A stretch of DNA of 64,000 nucleotides from Betaproteobacteria bacterium (GCA_947458265.1 CANGYF010000005.1:62001-126000); one strand, 5' to 3'. Numbered from the stretch's first letter, positions 16,439-26,086 are shown. Notes: generated by a model not told the origin, from the sequence alone. Numbers and translations are program-made.

Positions 16439-17299
16439 TCAGCGCAGGTATTCCTTCTGCCACGCCTTGTAGTCCGCAACCCGGGTCACCGCATCCATCT
16501 GCTCGGCGCTCGCGATCCTCGGCTTGAGGTCGGCCGGCGCACCGCCATTGATCAGGTGGGTATAGACCTCGGTGAGGGTCTTGACCACCGCCGCGGTCGG
16601 CTGGTGCCCCTGGAGCAGCACGCGCCCGCCGTTGGCGGCGAACTGTTCGCGGGTGATCGAGGCCGGAGCCGATCCGATGATCACGGGAAGGCCGGTCGCG
16701 GCACGGATCGCGGCGAGCTGCTCCAGGCTTTCCAGGCCGACCACGAACACGCAGTCGACGCCGGCCGCGGCATAGGCTTTCAGGCGTGCGAGCGCGCCCT
16801 CGATGCCTTCACCGCGGATCGCGGAGGTACGGCCTGCGATCACCAGCGAAGGATCGCGGCGGGCTGCCAGCGCAGCTTTCATCTTGCCGACGCCTTCGGC
16901 GATGGGAATGAAGGTTTCGCCGGCGGATCCGAACGGTGTGGGCAGCGCGGTATCCTCGATCGACAGGCAGGACACGCCCGCATGCTCGCACTCTTCGACC
17001 GTGCGCATGACGTTCAGCGCATTGCCGTAGCCATGGTCGGCGTCGACGATCAGCGACAGGTCGCTCGCACGCTGGATGCGGCGGATCTGGTCGGCGAACT
17101 CGGTGAGCGTGAGCACGATCAGGTCGGGTGCCGCGAGCGTCGTGTTCGACGCCACGGAGCCCGCCAGGATGCCCAGTTCATAGCCGACCGAGCGCGCAAG
17201 CCGGGCCGACAGTCCGTCGAAGACGCTCGCCGGCGACCGGCATTCGGTACCAGCCAGGATGGCGCGCAGCCGCTGCCGCTGCTCGGTTGCACTGATCAT
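16439..17299 (-). CDS. Oxaloacetate decarboxylase-like (isocitrate lyase/PEP mutase superfamily)
   Basis: 286 residues. The metal-binding 'LIVDADHGYGNALNVMRTV' and the following 'SIEDTALPTPFG' are characteristic of the Pseudomonas PA4872-type oxaloacetate decarboxylase, a TIM-barrel enzyme of the PEP mutase/isocitrate lyase superfamily. The isocitrate lyase catalytic KKCGH motif is absent. The opening 'ASVFDGLSARLARSVGYELG' and 'GGSVAS'-like 'AGSVASNTTLAAPD' also match. It should split C–C bonds of 2-oxo-dicarboxylates in the cytoplasm. It lies upstream of the SoeABC-like genes on the same strand, about 75 bp from the assumed start of the catalytic subunit; whether they are linked functionally is unclear. 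Confidence 0.85.
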   Translation of the reverse strand: MISATEQRQRLRAILAGTECRSPASVFDGLSARLARSVGYELGILAGSVASNTTLAAPDLIVLTLTEFADQIRRIQRASDLSLIVDADHGYGNALNVMRTVEECEHAGVSCLSIEDTALPTPFGSAGETFIPIAEGVGKMKAALAARRDPSLVIAGRTSAIRGEGIEGALARLKAYAAAGVDCVFVVGLESLEQLAAIRAATGLPVIIGSAPASITREQFAANGGRVLLQGHQPTAAVVKTLTEVYTHLINGGAPADLKPRIASAEQMDAVTRVADYKAWQKEYLR

Positions 17300-17357
17300 G
17301 CGTGCTCCTCATGTTGCGGTGATACGAATCCGGCGCTGCAACCGCCGGAACAGGGTG

Positions 17358-17939
17358 TCAGGTCGTGCCGCGTTCCAGCCACTTGTTCACCTGCGGCATG
17401 TTGAATGTCGAAAGCTGGTCCATAAGGCGCGCCGGTTCGGTGTCCGTCAGCACCATGCCCCGGTGCTTGGGGTGGACGAACCCCTGGGCCACGCAGTGAT
17501 CGAGGAAGGCGAGCAGCTGGTCGTAGTACCCGGCGACGTTCAGCAGTCCGCAGGGCTTCGAGTGATAGCCGAGCTGCGACCAGGTAAGGACTTCGAAGAA
17601 CTCCTCGAAAGTGCCGATGCCGCCCGGCAGCGCGATGAATGCATCGGACAGCTCCGCCATCATCGCCTTGCGTTCGTGCATCGACTCGACGACATGCAGT
17701 TCGGAGAGGCCGGTGTGCGCCACCTCCTTCTCGACCAGGCGCCGCGGCGTGACGCCGACCACGCGCCCGCCGGCGGCCATGGCGGCGTCGCCCACGACGC
17801 CCATCAGCCCGACCCGCCCGCCGCCATAAACCAGCGTGCAATCGGCCTCGACGATCTGCCGCGCAAGCATCTCGGCAGCCGCACGGTACTCCGGCAGCAC
17901 GCCGGGATTGGACCCACAGAACACACAGACCGCCTTCAT
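17358..17939 (-). CDS. LOG-family cytokinin-riboside-monophosphate phosphoribohydrolase
   Basis: 193 residues, the normal length. The LOG signature is complete: MKAVCVFCGSNPG at the start, 'LVYGGGRVGLMGVVGDAAM', 'ESMHERKAMMAELSDAFIALPGGIGTFEEFFE' (the PGGxGTxxE nucleotide-binding motif) and 'HSKPCGLLN'. LOG proteins hydrolyse nucleoside 5'-monophosphates to base plus ribose 5-phosphate in the cytoplasm. ATG at 17939 is chosen because homology begins there and a G-rich ribosome-binding site lies just upstream; the open frame to 18095 adds unrelated sequence. It is divergent from lemA. Confidence 0.93.
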   Translation of the reverse strand: MKAVCVFCGSNPGVLPEYRAAAEMLARQIVEADCTLVYGGGRVGLMGVVGDAAMAAGGRVVGVTPRRLVEKEVAHTGLSELHVVESMHERKAMMAELSDAFIALPGGIGTFEEFFEVLTWSQLGYHSKPCGLLNVAGYYDQLLAFLDHCVAQGFVHPKHRGMVLTDTEPARLMDQLSTFNMPQVNKWLERGTT

Positions 17940-18267
17940 CCCGTATCCCCCCGCCTCGGTTTCATGCGCTTCCCTGCCCGTCGCCCGGCAGCACACCGGC
18001 CGTCGCGGCGCGCGCGAATTGTCGTATAGATGGTACAGCTTCGCCACCGACGGGCCTGCCGGCGGAGCGCCAACGCGGCCCGATCCCCGCAGCACGTGCA
18101 GCTGGCCTGCATTGTCATACTCCAGACGGTGTAAAGTTTCGCCGCCTCCGGCCGTTCAGGTAGGCGTCGCCGGATGACCGAGGCGGGGTTGCCGCTGCCC
18201 CGGCACCCGGCGACGATCACACCGCGCCGCCTGCCGCCCCGGCCTCTCTCCCGAACGGACCTGCACC
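17940..18267. repeat. 328-bp divergent intergenic region with an imperfect direct repeat
   Basis: The gap between the LOG gene and lemA carries no convincing gene. Two related segments are seen on the plus strand: 18019–18045 starts TTGTCGTATAG and ends GCTTCGCC; 18112–18143 starts TTGTCATACT and ends GTTTCGCC. They share both ends and differ in the middle by about five bases in length. They could be paired regulator-binding sites or duplicated promoter elements for the two divergent genes. I could not assign clean -35/-10 boxes. Confidence 0.35.
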
Positions 18268-18840
18268 ATGATCCTCGTACTCGTGATCCTGCTGGCAATC
18301 GCCCTTGTCGTCGGCGTGTACTTCGTCATGATCTACAACGCCCTGGTCCAGGTGAAGCACAACGTGTCCAAGGCCTGGGCCAACATCGAGGTGCTGCTCA
18401 AGCAGCGGCACGACGAGCTGCCCAAGCTGATCGAGACCTGCAAGCAGTACATGAAGTTCGAGCAGGACACCCTGCAGCGGGTGATCGAGGCGCGCAGCCG
18501 TGTCCATGCGGCCGCGCAGTCGCAGGACATCGCCGCGCTGGGTCCGGCCGAGGGCGCGCTGCGCATGGGGCTGGGCAACCTGTTCGCGCTGGCGGAGGCC
18601 TACCCGGACCTGAAGGCCAACGCGAGCTTCCAGCAGCTGCAGAGCCGCATCAGCGCCCTGGAGGACTCGATCGCCGACCGGCGCGAGTTCTACAACGAGA
18701 GCGTGAACATCAACAACGTGCGCATCGAGCAGGTGCCGGACGTGATCGTGGCGCGCCTGCTCGGCTTCGGCCCGTTCAAGCTGCTCGAGTTCACCGCCGA
18801 GGAAACACGCGACGTCGACGTGAAGCAGCTCTTCACCTGA
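18268..18840 (+). CDS. lemA: LemA family protein
   Basis: 190 residues: an N-terminal transmembrane helix (residues 1–22, 'MILVLVILLAIALVVGVYF') and the LemA domain, with the typical 'YNALVQVKHNVSKAWANIEVLLKQRHDELPKLIE' region, long helices to residue 150 and 'RREFYNESVNINN'. Most LemA proteins share this layout and are inner-membrane anchored; their biochemical role is unresolved. The C-terminus (DVDVKQLFT) is short. The next gene follows after 31 bp and encodes a GIDE-like membrane protein, a recurrent neighbour of LemA, so a joint membrane complex is plausible. Confidence 0.92.
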   Translation: MILVLVILLAIALVVGVYFVMIYNALVQVKHNVSKAWANIEVLLKQRHDELPKLIETCKQYMKFEQDTLQRVIEARSRVHAAAQSQDIAALGPAEGALRMGLGNLFALAEAYPDLKANASFQQLQSRISALEDSIADRREFYNESVNINNVRIEQVPDVIVARLLGFGPFKLLEFTAEETRDVDVKQLFT

Positions 18841-18871
18841 CCCGGCGGCACCCGGCAGCAGGCGCCCGCCC

Positions 18872-19795
18872 ATGTCACTGCACGCCGCTTCGCCGGTCAA
18901 GGCCAAGCCGCGCGGACGGTTCTCGTGGGCGAACTGGACGACCTCGTTCGCCCATGTCGGCCTGCTCGGCATCGCGGCCGAAGCCGAAAGCCGTCCGGTC
19001 ACCGGCGTCTGCCTGCTGCTGATCGCCGCCATCAGCCTGTTCGCCTGGGCCGGGAACTACAGGCGCTGGCGGCTGATCGTCGACACGCCCACCTCCAGCA
19101 TCGACTCGGCCGCGCAAGGCTACGTGGAACTGTCCGGCAGGGCCCGGTTGCCGGACGCACCGCGGGTGGTGAGTGAGCTGACCGGGGAAGTCTGCTGCTG
19201 GTACTGGTTCAAGGTCGAGAAGAAGGACTCGAAGGACCGCTGGACGCACGAGCGCGGCGGCGAGAGCCACCTGCCCTTCGTGCTCGACGATGGCAGCGGC
19301 CATTGCCTGGCCTACCCGTCGGAAGCGGAGGTGCACTCGCACCGGCGCAAGACCTGGATCGACAACGACCGCCGCTTCACCGAAATCACCATCCTGCCCG
19401 ATGACCGTCTGTACGCGATCGGCGCCTTCTCCACGCTGCGCCCGCTCGACGGCGAAGCGGCCGTGCGCGCCGAGATCGCGGCGCTGATGGCCCAGTGGAA
19501 GCTCGACCGTCCGGCCCTGCTGGAGCGGTTCGACCTCGATCGCGACGGCGAGGTAGACCTGAAGGAATGGGAGCTGGCACGGCGGCAGGCACGGCGCGAG
19601 GTCGAGAGGACGCGCGCGAACCGCCCCCGGCCGCCAGCCGTGCACGTGATGCGTCGCCCCCCGGACGGACGCCTGTTCATGCTGTCAAACCTCGACCCTG
19701 AAGCGATGGCCCGGCGCTACCTGCGTTGGAAGTGGTTCCACCTGGGCGTGTTCTTCGCCGGTCTGGGCATCGGCAGCTGGCTGCTGCTGCACTGA
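18872..19795 (+). CDS. GIDE/E3-ligase-like domain membrane protein with an EF-hand
   Basis: 307 residues. A hydrophobic segment at about 44–62 and a C-terminal one at about 288–306 place it in the membrane. Between them is a GIDE-like (MUL1-type) domain: 'ELTGEVCCWYWFKVEKK', 'LPFVLDDGSGHCLAYPSEAEV' and 'FTEITILPDDRLYAIGAF' fit that family. Bacterial GIDE proteins lack the RING finger and have no known ligase activity. Residues 221–232 (DLDRDGEVDLKE) match the EF-hand calcium loop at all key positions (D221, D223, D225, G226, E232). The gene is 31 bp after lemA and probably in the same operon. Confidence 0.8.
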   Translation: MSLHAASPVKAKPRGRFSWANWTTSFAHVGLLGIAAEAESRPVTGVCLLLIAAISLFAWAGNYRRWRLIVDTPTSSIDSAAQGYVELSGRARLPDAPRVVSELTGEVCCWYWFKVEKKDSKDRWTHERGGESHLPFVLDDGSGHCLAYPSEAEVHSHRRKTWIDNDRRFTEITILPDDRLYAIGAFSTLRPLDGEAAVRAEIAALMAQWKLDRPALLERFDLDRDGEVDLKEWELARRQARREVERTRANRPRPPAVHVMRRPPDGRLFMLSNLDPEAMARRYLRWKWFHLGVFFAGLGIGSWLLLH

Positions 19796-19798
19796 GCG

Positions 19799-20776
19799 GT
19801 GAATCATGGTCGAATGGCGGCTGCCGTACCGGACGCGCCGTCCATGCCGAACACCCTGTCCTCCCCGCTGACCGCCTCGCTCGCCGGCTTCTCCGCCGCG
19901 GGCTTCCATCGCATCGCCTATGCGGACTGGGGCGATCCGGACAACCCGCATGTCGTGGTCTGTGCACACGGCCTGACCCGTAACGGCCGCGACTTCGACT
20001 GGCTCGCCCGGCGGCTGGCACCGCACGCGCGCGTGGTCTGCCCCGACATCGTGGGGCGCGGGACCAGCGACTGGCTGCCGGACGCATCGCTGTACGGCTA
20101 TCCGCAGTACCTCGCGGACATGAACGCACTGATCGCGCGCATCGGCGCACCCCATGCACGCGCCGGGCGCCCCTTCACGATCGACTGGGTCGGCACGTCG
20201 ATGGGCGGGCTGATCGGGATGATGCTGGCCGCCGCGCCCGGGTCGCCGATCCGGCGGCTGGTGATGAACGACGTGGGACCGGTGCTGGCACGCGAAGGCC
20301 TCACCCGGATCGGTACCTACGCCGGCGGCGACCCGCGCTTCGACAGCGCGCAGGCGTTCGCCGACTGGTATGCCGGCCTGATGAAGCCCTGGGGTGCGGG
20401 TACGCCGGCGCTGAGCGCCGCGTGCCTGCAACACCTGGTTGCTCATGGCATGCGGCGCTGCGAGGACGCCGCCGGCAAGGCGTACTTTGCGCCCGCCTAC
20501 GATCCGGCGATCGCCGCCGGCTTCCGGGGCAAGGTGTTCGAGCGCGACGTCACCCTTTGGCCGGTCTGGGAGAAAGTATCCATCCCGGTCCTGGTGCTGC
20601 GCGGCGGCGATTCCGAGCTGCTGCGCGAGGACACGGCATGCGTGATGGTCGACGGCCATCCCGATCGCCGGTTGCTGGTCTTTCCCGGCATCGGCCATGC
20701 ACCCGCGCTCGCCAGCGATGACCAGATCGAACCGGTCGCGCAGTTCCTCCTGGAAGATCAGTCGTCCGGCGGGTAG
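19799..20776 (+). CDS. Alpha/beta hydrolase
   Basis: 325 residues from the GTG at 19799; in-frame ATGs at 19814 and 19844 are equally possible and none has a clear ribosome-binding site. The fold shows 'VVVCAHGLTRNGRDFDWLA' (oxyanion-hole HG), the nucleophile elbow VGTSMGG, a catalytic Asp candidate in 'LVLRGGDSELL' and the catalytic His in FPGIGHAPAL near the end. It is a cytoplasmic serine hydrolase of unknown substrate. Its last 19 bp overlap the 3' end of the convergent AI-2E transporter gene. Confidence 0.85.
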   Translation: MNHGRMAAAVPDAPSMPNTLSSPLTASLAGFSAAGFHRIAYADWGDPDNPHVVVCAHGLTRNGRDFDWLARRLAPHARVVCPDIVGRGTSDWLPDASLYGYPQYLADMNALIARIGAPHARAGRPFTIDWVGTSMGGLIGMMLAAAPGSPIRRLVMNDVGPVLAREGLTRIGTYAGGDPRFDSAQAFADWYAGLMKPWGAGTPALSAACLQHLVAHGMRRCEDAAGKAYFAPAYDPAIAAGFRGKVFERDVTLWPVWEKVSIPVLVLRGGDSELLREDTACVMVDGHPDRRLLVFPGIGHAPALASDDQIEPVAQFLLEDQSSGG

Positions 20777-21831
20777 TGGACAGGCGGCGGTGCCTCGCTG
20801 TTTATCCATTGCTGCAACAGGGCAAAGGCCAGCGCCAGCAGGGTCGGACCGATGAAGATACCGATGAAGCCGAAGGCCAGGATGCCACCGAGCACGCCGA
20901 TGAACACCAGCAGGAAAGGCAGGTCGGCGCCACGGCTGATCAGGATCGGGCGCACCACGTTGTCGATCCCGCTGATCGCGAACATGCCCCAGACGGCCAT
21001 GAACACGGCCCAGCCTATCTGCCCCTCGGACACGAGCCAGACCGTGGCGCCGATCCACAACAGCGGCGGCCCGGCCGGGATCATGGACAGGAAGAACGTG
21101 GCGATGGCCAGCACCAGCGCCGCTGGCACCCCGGCGATCAGGAACCCGAGCAGTGCCACCCCCGCCTGTGCCAGCGCAGTGCCGATGATGCCGAACACGA
21201 CGCTGATCACCGTGTTGTGGATGATCTGAACGATGCGCTCGCCCAGTTCGCCGCCCAGCCGCAGGGCGGTCTTGCGCACCGCCCACATCAGCGCGTCGCC
21301 GTCCCGGTACAGGAAGAAGCAGATCAGCACGGCGAGCGTGAGCTGGACGAGCCCCTGCCCCAGGACCGAGCCGACAGCGACCAGCACGGTACGCCCCGGC
21401 TCGATCATCCGCTCGCCGAGCCGGCGCAGTTCGTCCCGGCTCGCGACGACCTGGTGCCAGTAGTCGTCGATCCACTGACCGACCACCGGCAGCTGGCGCA
21501 ACCATTCGGGAAGCTCCGGGGCACCGCTCTTGACCAGGCCGGAAGCGAAGTCGACCAGCGCGGTGACGTTCTCGGTCAGCGCGATCGCCAGCAGTGCCAC
21601 CGGCACGATCACCACCAGCGCGAGCAGCATGGTCATCAGCAGCGAGGCGACTACCGGCCGGTCGCCGACCTTGCGACGGATCCGCAGGAACACGGGCCAG
21701 GTCGTCGAGCACACCACTGCAGCGAACAGCACGGATGCCACGAACGGCGAAACCACGTAGAAAACGCCCACCACCAGCACTGCGACGCCGGCGATCTGTG
21801 CGTATCTTTCCAGCTGATTGCGTTCCAGCAT
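20758..21831 (-). CDS. AI-2E family (PerM/YdiK-like) transporter
   Basis: 357 residues from ATG 21831. About eight transmembrane helices: two at the N-terminus ('AGVAVLVVGVFYVVSPFVASVLFAAVV'), a third near 'LLMTMLLALVVIVPVALLAIA', a hydrophilic periplasmic-type domain with 'WLRQLPVVGQWIDDYW', and a C-terminal bundle containing 'IDNVVRPILISRGADLPFL', the best-conserved motif of the family. Members are proposed exporters or ion/proton antiporters; the AI-2 role of TqsA does not extend to all. A GTG at 21885 is an alternative start. It ends inside the convergent hydrolase gene. Confidence 0.9.
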   Translation of the reverse strand: MLERNQLERYAQIAGVAVLVVGVFYVVSPFVASVLFAAVVCSTTWPVFLRIRRKVGDRPVVASLLMTMLLALVVIVPVALLAIALTENVTALVDFASGLVKSGAPELPEWLRQLPVVGQWIDDYWHQVVASRDELRRLGERMIEPGRTVLVAVGSVLGQGLVQLTLAVLICFFLYRDGDALMWAVRKTALRLGGELGERIVQIIHNTVISVVFGIIGTALAQAGVALLGFLIAGVPAALVLAIATFFLSMIPAGPPLLWIGATVWLVSEGQIGWAVFMAVWGMFAISGIDNVVRPILISRGADLPFLLVFIGVLGGILAFGFIGIFIGPTLLALAFALLQQWINSEAPPPVHYPPDD

Positions 21832-21965
21832 GACGGGTCGGGCAACGGCTCCTGGGCTTGAAGTGGCCGCGGGCGCGGCGCACACTTTCGGTGCGTGGTG
21901 CGACTGCTTGAACAGCGCAGCTGCATCGCGACCTGATCAATAGCATAACCGCCAGGATACTGCCC

Positions 21966-22313
21966 GTGACCAGCTCATCCGATCGTGAACCCTTCGACGC
22001 CGCAAGAGCTGCCCAGGCAGGCCATCGCGAGGACGCGCGCGTGCGCGTGCAGGTGTTCGATGCCAGCACCGACGAGCGCGGGCAGTGGCGGCTGGACGAA
22101 TCGCCCGGCCGCTACGGCTGGGCTGCGGCGATCAAGCAGTTCCTGCTGATCGCGCTGTCGGTCGCGGTCGCCGCCACCCTGTGGGTGTTCGCCTTCGCGC
22201 TGATGCTGGTCCTGCTGCCGCTGGTCGCCCTTGCCGCCTGGTGGATGTGGCGCCGGCTGCGCTCGCTGCAGCGCATGCACCAGGCGCGGCGAAGCGACAC
22301 CGGTCAGGCCTGA
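21966..22313 (+). CDS. Small membrane protein of unknown function
   Basis: 115 residues from GTG 21966. The first 50 residues are polar, with 'VRVQVFDASTDERGQWRLDE'. Residues about 53–95 are a continuous hydrophobic stretch, enough for two membrane helices joined by a tight turn ('FLLIALSVAVAATLWVFAF', 'LMLVLLPLVALAAWWMW'), and the tail is Arg-rich (RRLRSLQRMHQARR), suggesting an inner-membrane protein with a cytoplasmic basic end. I do not recognise the family. The lipoprotein gene follows on the same strand. Confidence 0.65.
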   Translation: MTSSSDREPFDAARAAQAGHREDARVRVQVFDASTDERGQWRLDESPGRYGWAAAIKQFLLIALSVAVAATLWVFAFALMLVLLPLVALAAWWMWRRLRSLQRMHQARRSDTGQA

Positions 22314-22413
22314 TCCCTCCATGAAGCAGCGTCCGATTCCGAACGTCTCCCTGTCGGAGGCTCCGACCACCTTCCACCCGGGCCCAGGCACGGGCGCGGC
22401 AGCCGGTGGACCG

Positions 22414-23179
22414 GTGAATGCATCGCGCCGGCCGCTGCTGGCGATGATCGCCGCCACCGTGGTTTTGGCAGCGTCCGGATGCATGACACTGGAGGGTGGT
22501 GAGCCGGGCCCGGCCGTGGATGCTCCGGCGTCGATGCGCGCCGGCGGCGAACTGTCCTACCGCACCCGCAACGGATACAACGGCGAATTGCGTGCGCCGG
22601 CGGTGCGCCGCTTCGACCCGAACGGTTCCCGCCTCGAAGGCATGGCCTACGAAGAAGCGGGCAATGCCGGCTTCGGACGGTCGGTCGCCCTGCTGGTCGC
22701 CCAGCAGTTCGATGCCGGTGGCAACCTGGTCGCCTGGGAACGCGCCGACGGCAGCCGCACCACGTTCGACCCGCCGCTGCGCACGCTGCCGTTCCCGCTG
22801 GTTCCAGGGCAATCGATCCGGCAGGACGTGCTCGCCCGCGTCGACGGCGAGTCGCGCCCGCGCCGCGTGGTCATGATCGTACGGATCGGCGGCTGGCAAA
22901 CGGTCGACGTGCCAGCCGGGCGCTTTCGTGCGTTGCGGGTCACGCGCGACCTCTGGCTCGGCGACTTCGATTTCCACCGCACCGAGACGCACCGCCAGGA
23001 AATCGACTGGTACTCGCCGGATGCCGGCGCCGTGGTGCGCTCCAGCGAGGACAGCGGCCACCAGGACCTCATGATGGGGCGCAGCCGCTTCGGCGACGCC
23101 CCACCCGCCCGCCGCGGCGACTGGCTGATCCGCGACCTCGATGCGACCCCGGGGTCGACGCCGGGGTCGACGTCGGAAG

Positions 23180-23208
<29 letters not shown>
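22414..23208 (+). CDS. Putative lipoprotein of unknown function
   Basis: 264 residues from GTG 22414. This start gives a classical lipoprotein signal: Arg-Arg, hydrophobic core, then the lipobox LAASGC with the acylated Cys at residue 21. The ATG at 22321 would put 31 more polar residues before it, which is unlikely, although it cannot be excluded. The mature protein has '[18 protein letters not shown]', '[20 protein letters not shown]', '[20 protein letters not shown]' and '[15 protein letters not shown]', a beta-rich pattern seen in many unclassified envelope proteins. The C-terminus contains a short [10 protein letters not shown] repeat, and its last 29 bp overlap the 3' end of convergent glnS. 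Confidence 0.75.
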
Positions 23209-24880
<1,672 letters not shown>

Positions 24881-25052
24881 TGGCGGTTCGGCGATTGCGA
24901 TCCGTCGATTCTAGCGGAACCGGTCGACCCGAAACGCCTCATGCAGTCCAGGGGCGGGCACGGTCGATGCGCAAATCCGGGCGATCACGACAACCCTGGT
25001 TCGCGCCACGGCTTCCTGCCGCGCAAGCGTTCCCGGCAACCCTGGAGAACCC

Positions 25053-25526
25053 ATGCAGAGCTACACCGAAAACAGCCCCGAGGCGATGGCGCAACTGCTC
25101 ACCGCACTGATGGCGGCGGACGACCGTATCGACGATGCGGAGATCGAAGCCCTGGGCGTGCTTGACGCCTATGCCCGGATCGGCATCACCCCGCCGCGGT
25201 TCGCCGATGTGCTGCGCGACTATTTCAAGGATATCGACGCGAGCCACCGCGCCATCGACCGCGTCGACTGCATCGGTGCGTGCATCACCGCACCCGGTGC
25301 CAGGGTGGTGCTCTGGGAGATCATGCATGGACTGGCGAGCGCGGGCGACGACATCAGCCCGGCTGAGATCGCATTCGTGGAACGGGTTGCCGCTGTCTGG
25401 TGGAATGGGTCGCTGCCGGCGCGACTGGCCATGCCCGGGAAGGCGCGAGGATACGTCCCGCACGACCCGCTGCTCCGCAGCCTGGCTCGTAGCGAAACAC
25501 AACGGGAGCCGGCCCGGACCGGCTGA
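25053..25526 (+). CDS. TerB-like helical protein
   Basis: 157 residues. Two related acidic helix pairs are visible: 'LLTALMAADDRIDDAEIEAL' near residue 16 and 'IMHGLASAGDDISPAEIAFVERVA' near residue 90. Both resemble the TerB/DjlA fold, in which Asp-rich helix turns hold divalent metal ('AADDRIDDAE', 'AGDDISPAE'). The C-terminal 40 residues are low in structure. No other ter genes are nearby, so tellurite resistance should not be inferred. ATG 25053 has GGAG about 8 bases upstream. It ends just before a bidirectional terminator. Confidence 0.7.
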   Translation: MQSYTENSPEAMAQLLTALMAADDRIDDAEIEALGVLDAYARIGITPPRFADVLRDYFKDIDASHRAIDRVDCIGACITAPGARVVLWEIMHGLASAGDDISPAEIAFVERVAAVWWNGSLPARLAMPGKARGYVPHDPLLRSLARSETQREPARTG

Positions 25527-25554
25527 GCAGGCCTCGCGCCTGGGACGACGGACG

Positions 25555-25585
25555 AAAAAAAAGCCGGGCATGCCCGGCTTTTTTT
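25555..25585. terminator. Bidirectional intrinsic terminator between the TerB-like gene and cspA
   Basis: AGCCGGGCATGCCCGGCT forms a perfect GC-rich stem (25562–25579) flanked by eight As on the left and seven Ts on the right, so it should work in both directions. It ends the convergent TerB-like and cold-shock genes. Confidence 0.92.
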
Positions 25586-25604
25586 CATTGCCTTGAAGCA
25601 GCGA

Positions 25605-25808
25605 TCAGACGGCCTGGATGTTGGCAGCCTGCTGGCCCTTCTTGCCCGGCACGACGTCGAAGGAGACGCGCTGGCCGTCCTTCAGGGTCTTGAAACCCGG
25701 CATGTTGATCGCGCTGAAGTGTGCGAACAGGTCTTCGCCGCCGCCATCAGGGGTGATGAAGCCGAAGCCCTTCGACTCGTTGAACCACTTGACTACGCCC
25801 GTTGCCAT
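25605..25808 (-). CDS. cspA: Cold-shock domain protein (CspA family)
   Basis: 67 residues, the standard single cold-shock domain. RNP1 is KGFGFI (residues 13–18) and RNP2 is DLFAHF (27–32), with the usual '[20 protein letters not shown]' opening and '[10 protein letters not shown]' end. These proteins bind single-stranded RNA and DNA, melt mRNA structure and can antiterminate transcription. An AAGGA ribosome-binding site lies 7–8 bases before the ATG. The gene has its own strong promoter (25992–26020), a leader of about 175 nt and a terminator-like hairpin within it, and is closed by an intrinsic terminator, so it is monocistronic. Confidence 0.97.
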   Translation of the reverse strand: MATGVVKWFNESKGFGFITPDGGGEDLFAHFSAINMPGFKTLKDGQRVSFDVVPGKKGQQAANIQAV

Positions 25809-25832
25809 AACTTGATTCCTTGAGAGCTATTT

Positions 25833-25850
25833 AAAAAGCGGGTAACCCGC
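25833..25850 (-). promoter_or_regulatory. Terminator-like hairpin in the cspA leader
   Basis: On the minus strand GCGGGTTACCCGC forms a compact hairpin immediately followed by five Ts, ending about 25 bases before the cspA ATG and after the cspA promoter. It has the shape of a weak intrinsic terminator inside the 5' leader. A neighbouring AGCGG (minus strand, just upstream) could pair with CCGCT and disrupt it. It may be an attenuator or a cold-responsive structure. This is inferred from sequence only. Confidence 0.5.
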
Positions 25851-25991
25851 AACCGCTGTTCACATCCCAAGGCACAACAGCCACCAGCCACCAGCCACTG
25901 CAGGGAGGACCGTTTGATTCGGCCCTTACCCGCTGAAGACGCAGCGGTCGGATTGCAGACTTCGGACACTTAGAGAGGAACAACAGTCTGC

Positions 25992-26020
25992 GATATACCG
26001 GGTAAACGGGCGTGCGTCAA
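25992..26020 (-). promoter_or_regulatory. Sigma70-type promoter of cspA
   Basis: Minus strand: -35 TTGACG (26020–26015), 17-bp spacer, -10 TATATC (25997–25992). Transcription should start near 25985, giving a leader of about 175 nt, similar in length to the long leader of E. coli cspA. Confidence 0.8.
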
Positions 26021-26086
26021 CCAGTTTTTTCTTACCCTCGCAAACGGTGCCCTGCCCGCTCGGGCAACCGCTGTATCGCCAGTCGC

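Noticed and set aside
13330-16527. 1065-residue open frame on the plus strand opposite the molybdoenzyme gene
   Set aside because: It is a mirror of the GC-rich coding strand; its translation is Arg/His/Val-rich with no domain, whereas the minus strand has complete family motifs.
17936-18298. Open frame on the minus strand across the LOG–lemA gap
   Set aside because: Arg-rich, not family-like, and it crosses the probable promoter region.
25053-25526. Tellurite-resistance function for the TerB-like protein
   Set aside because: Only the fold pattern fits; no other ter genes are present.
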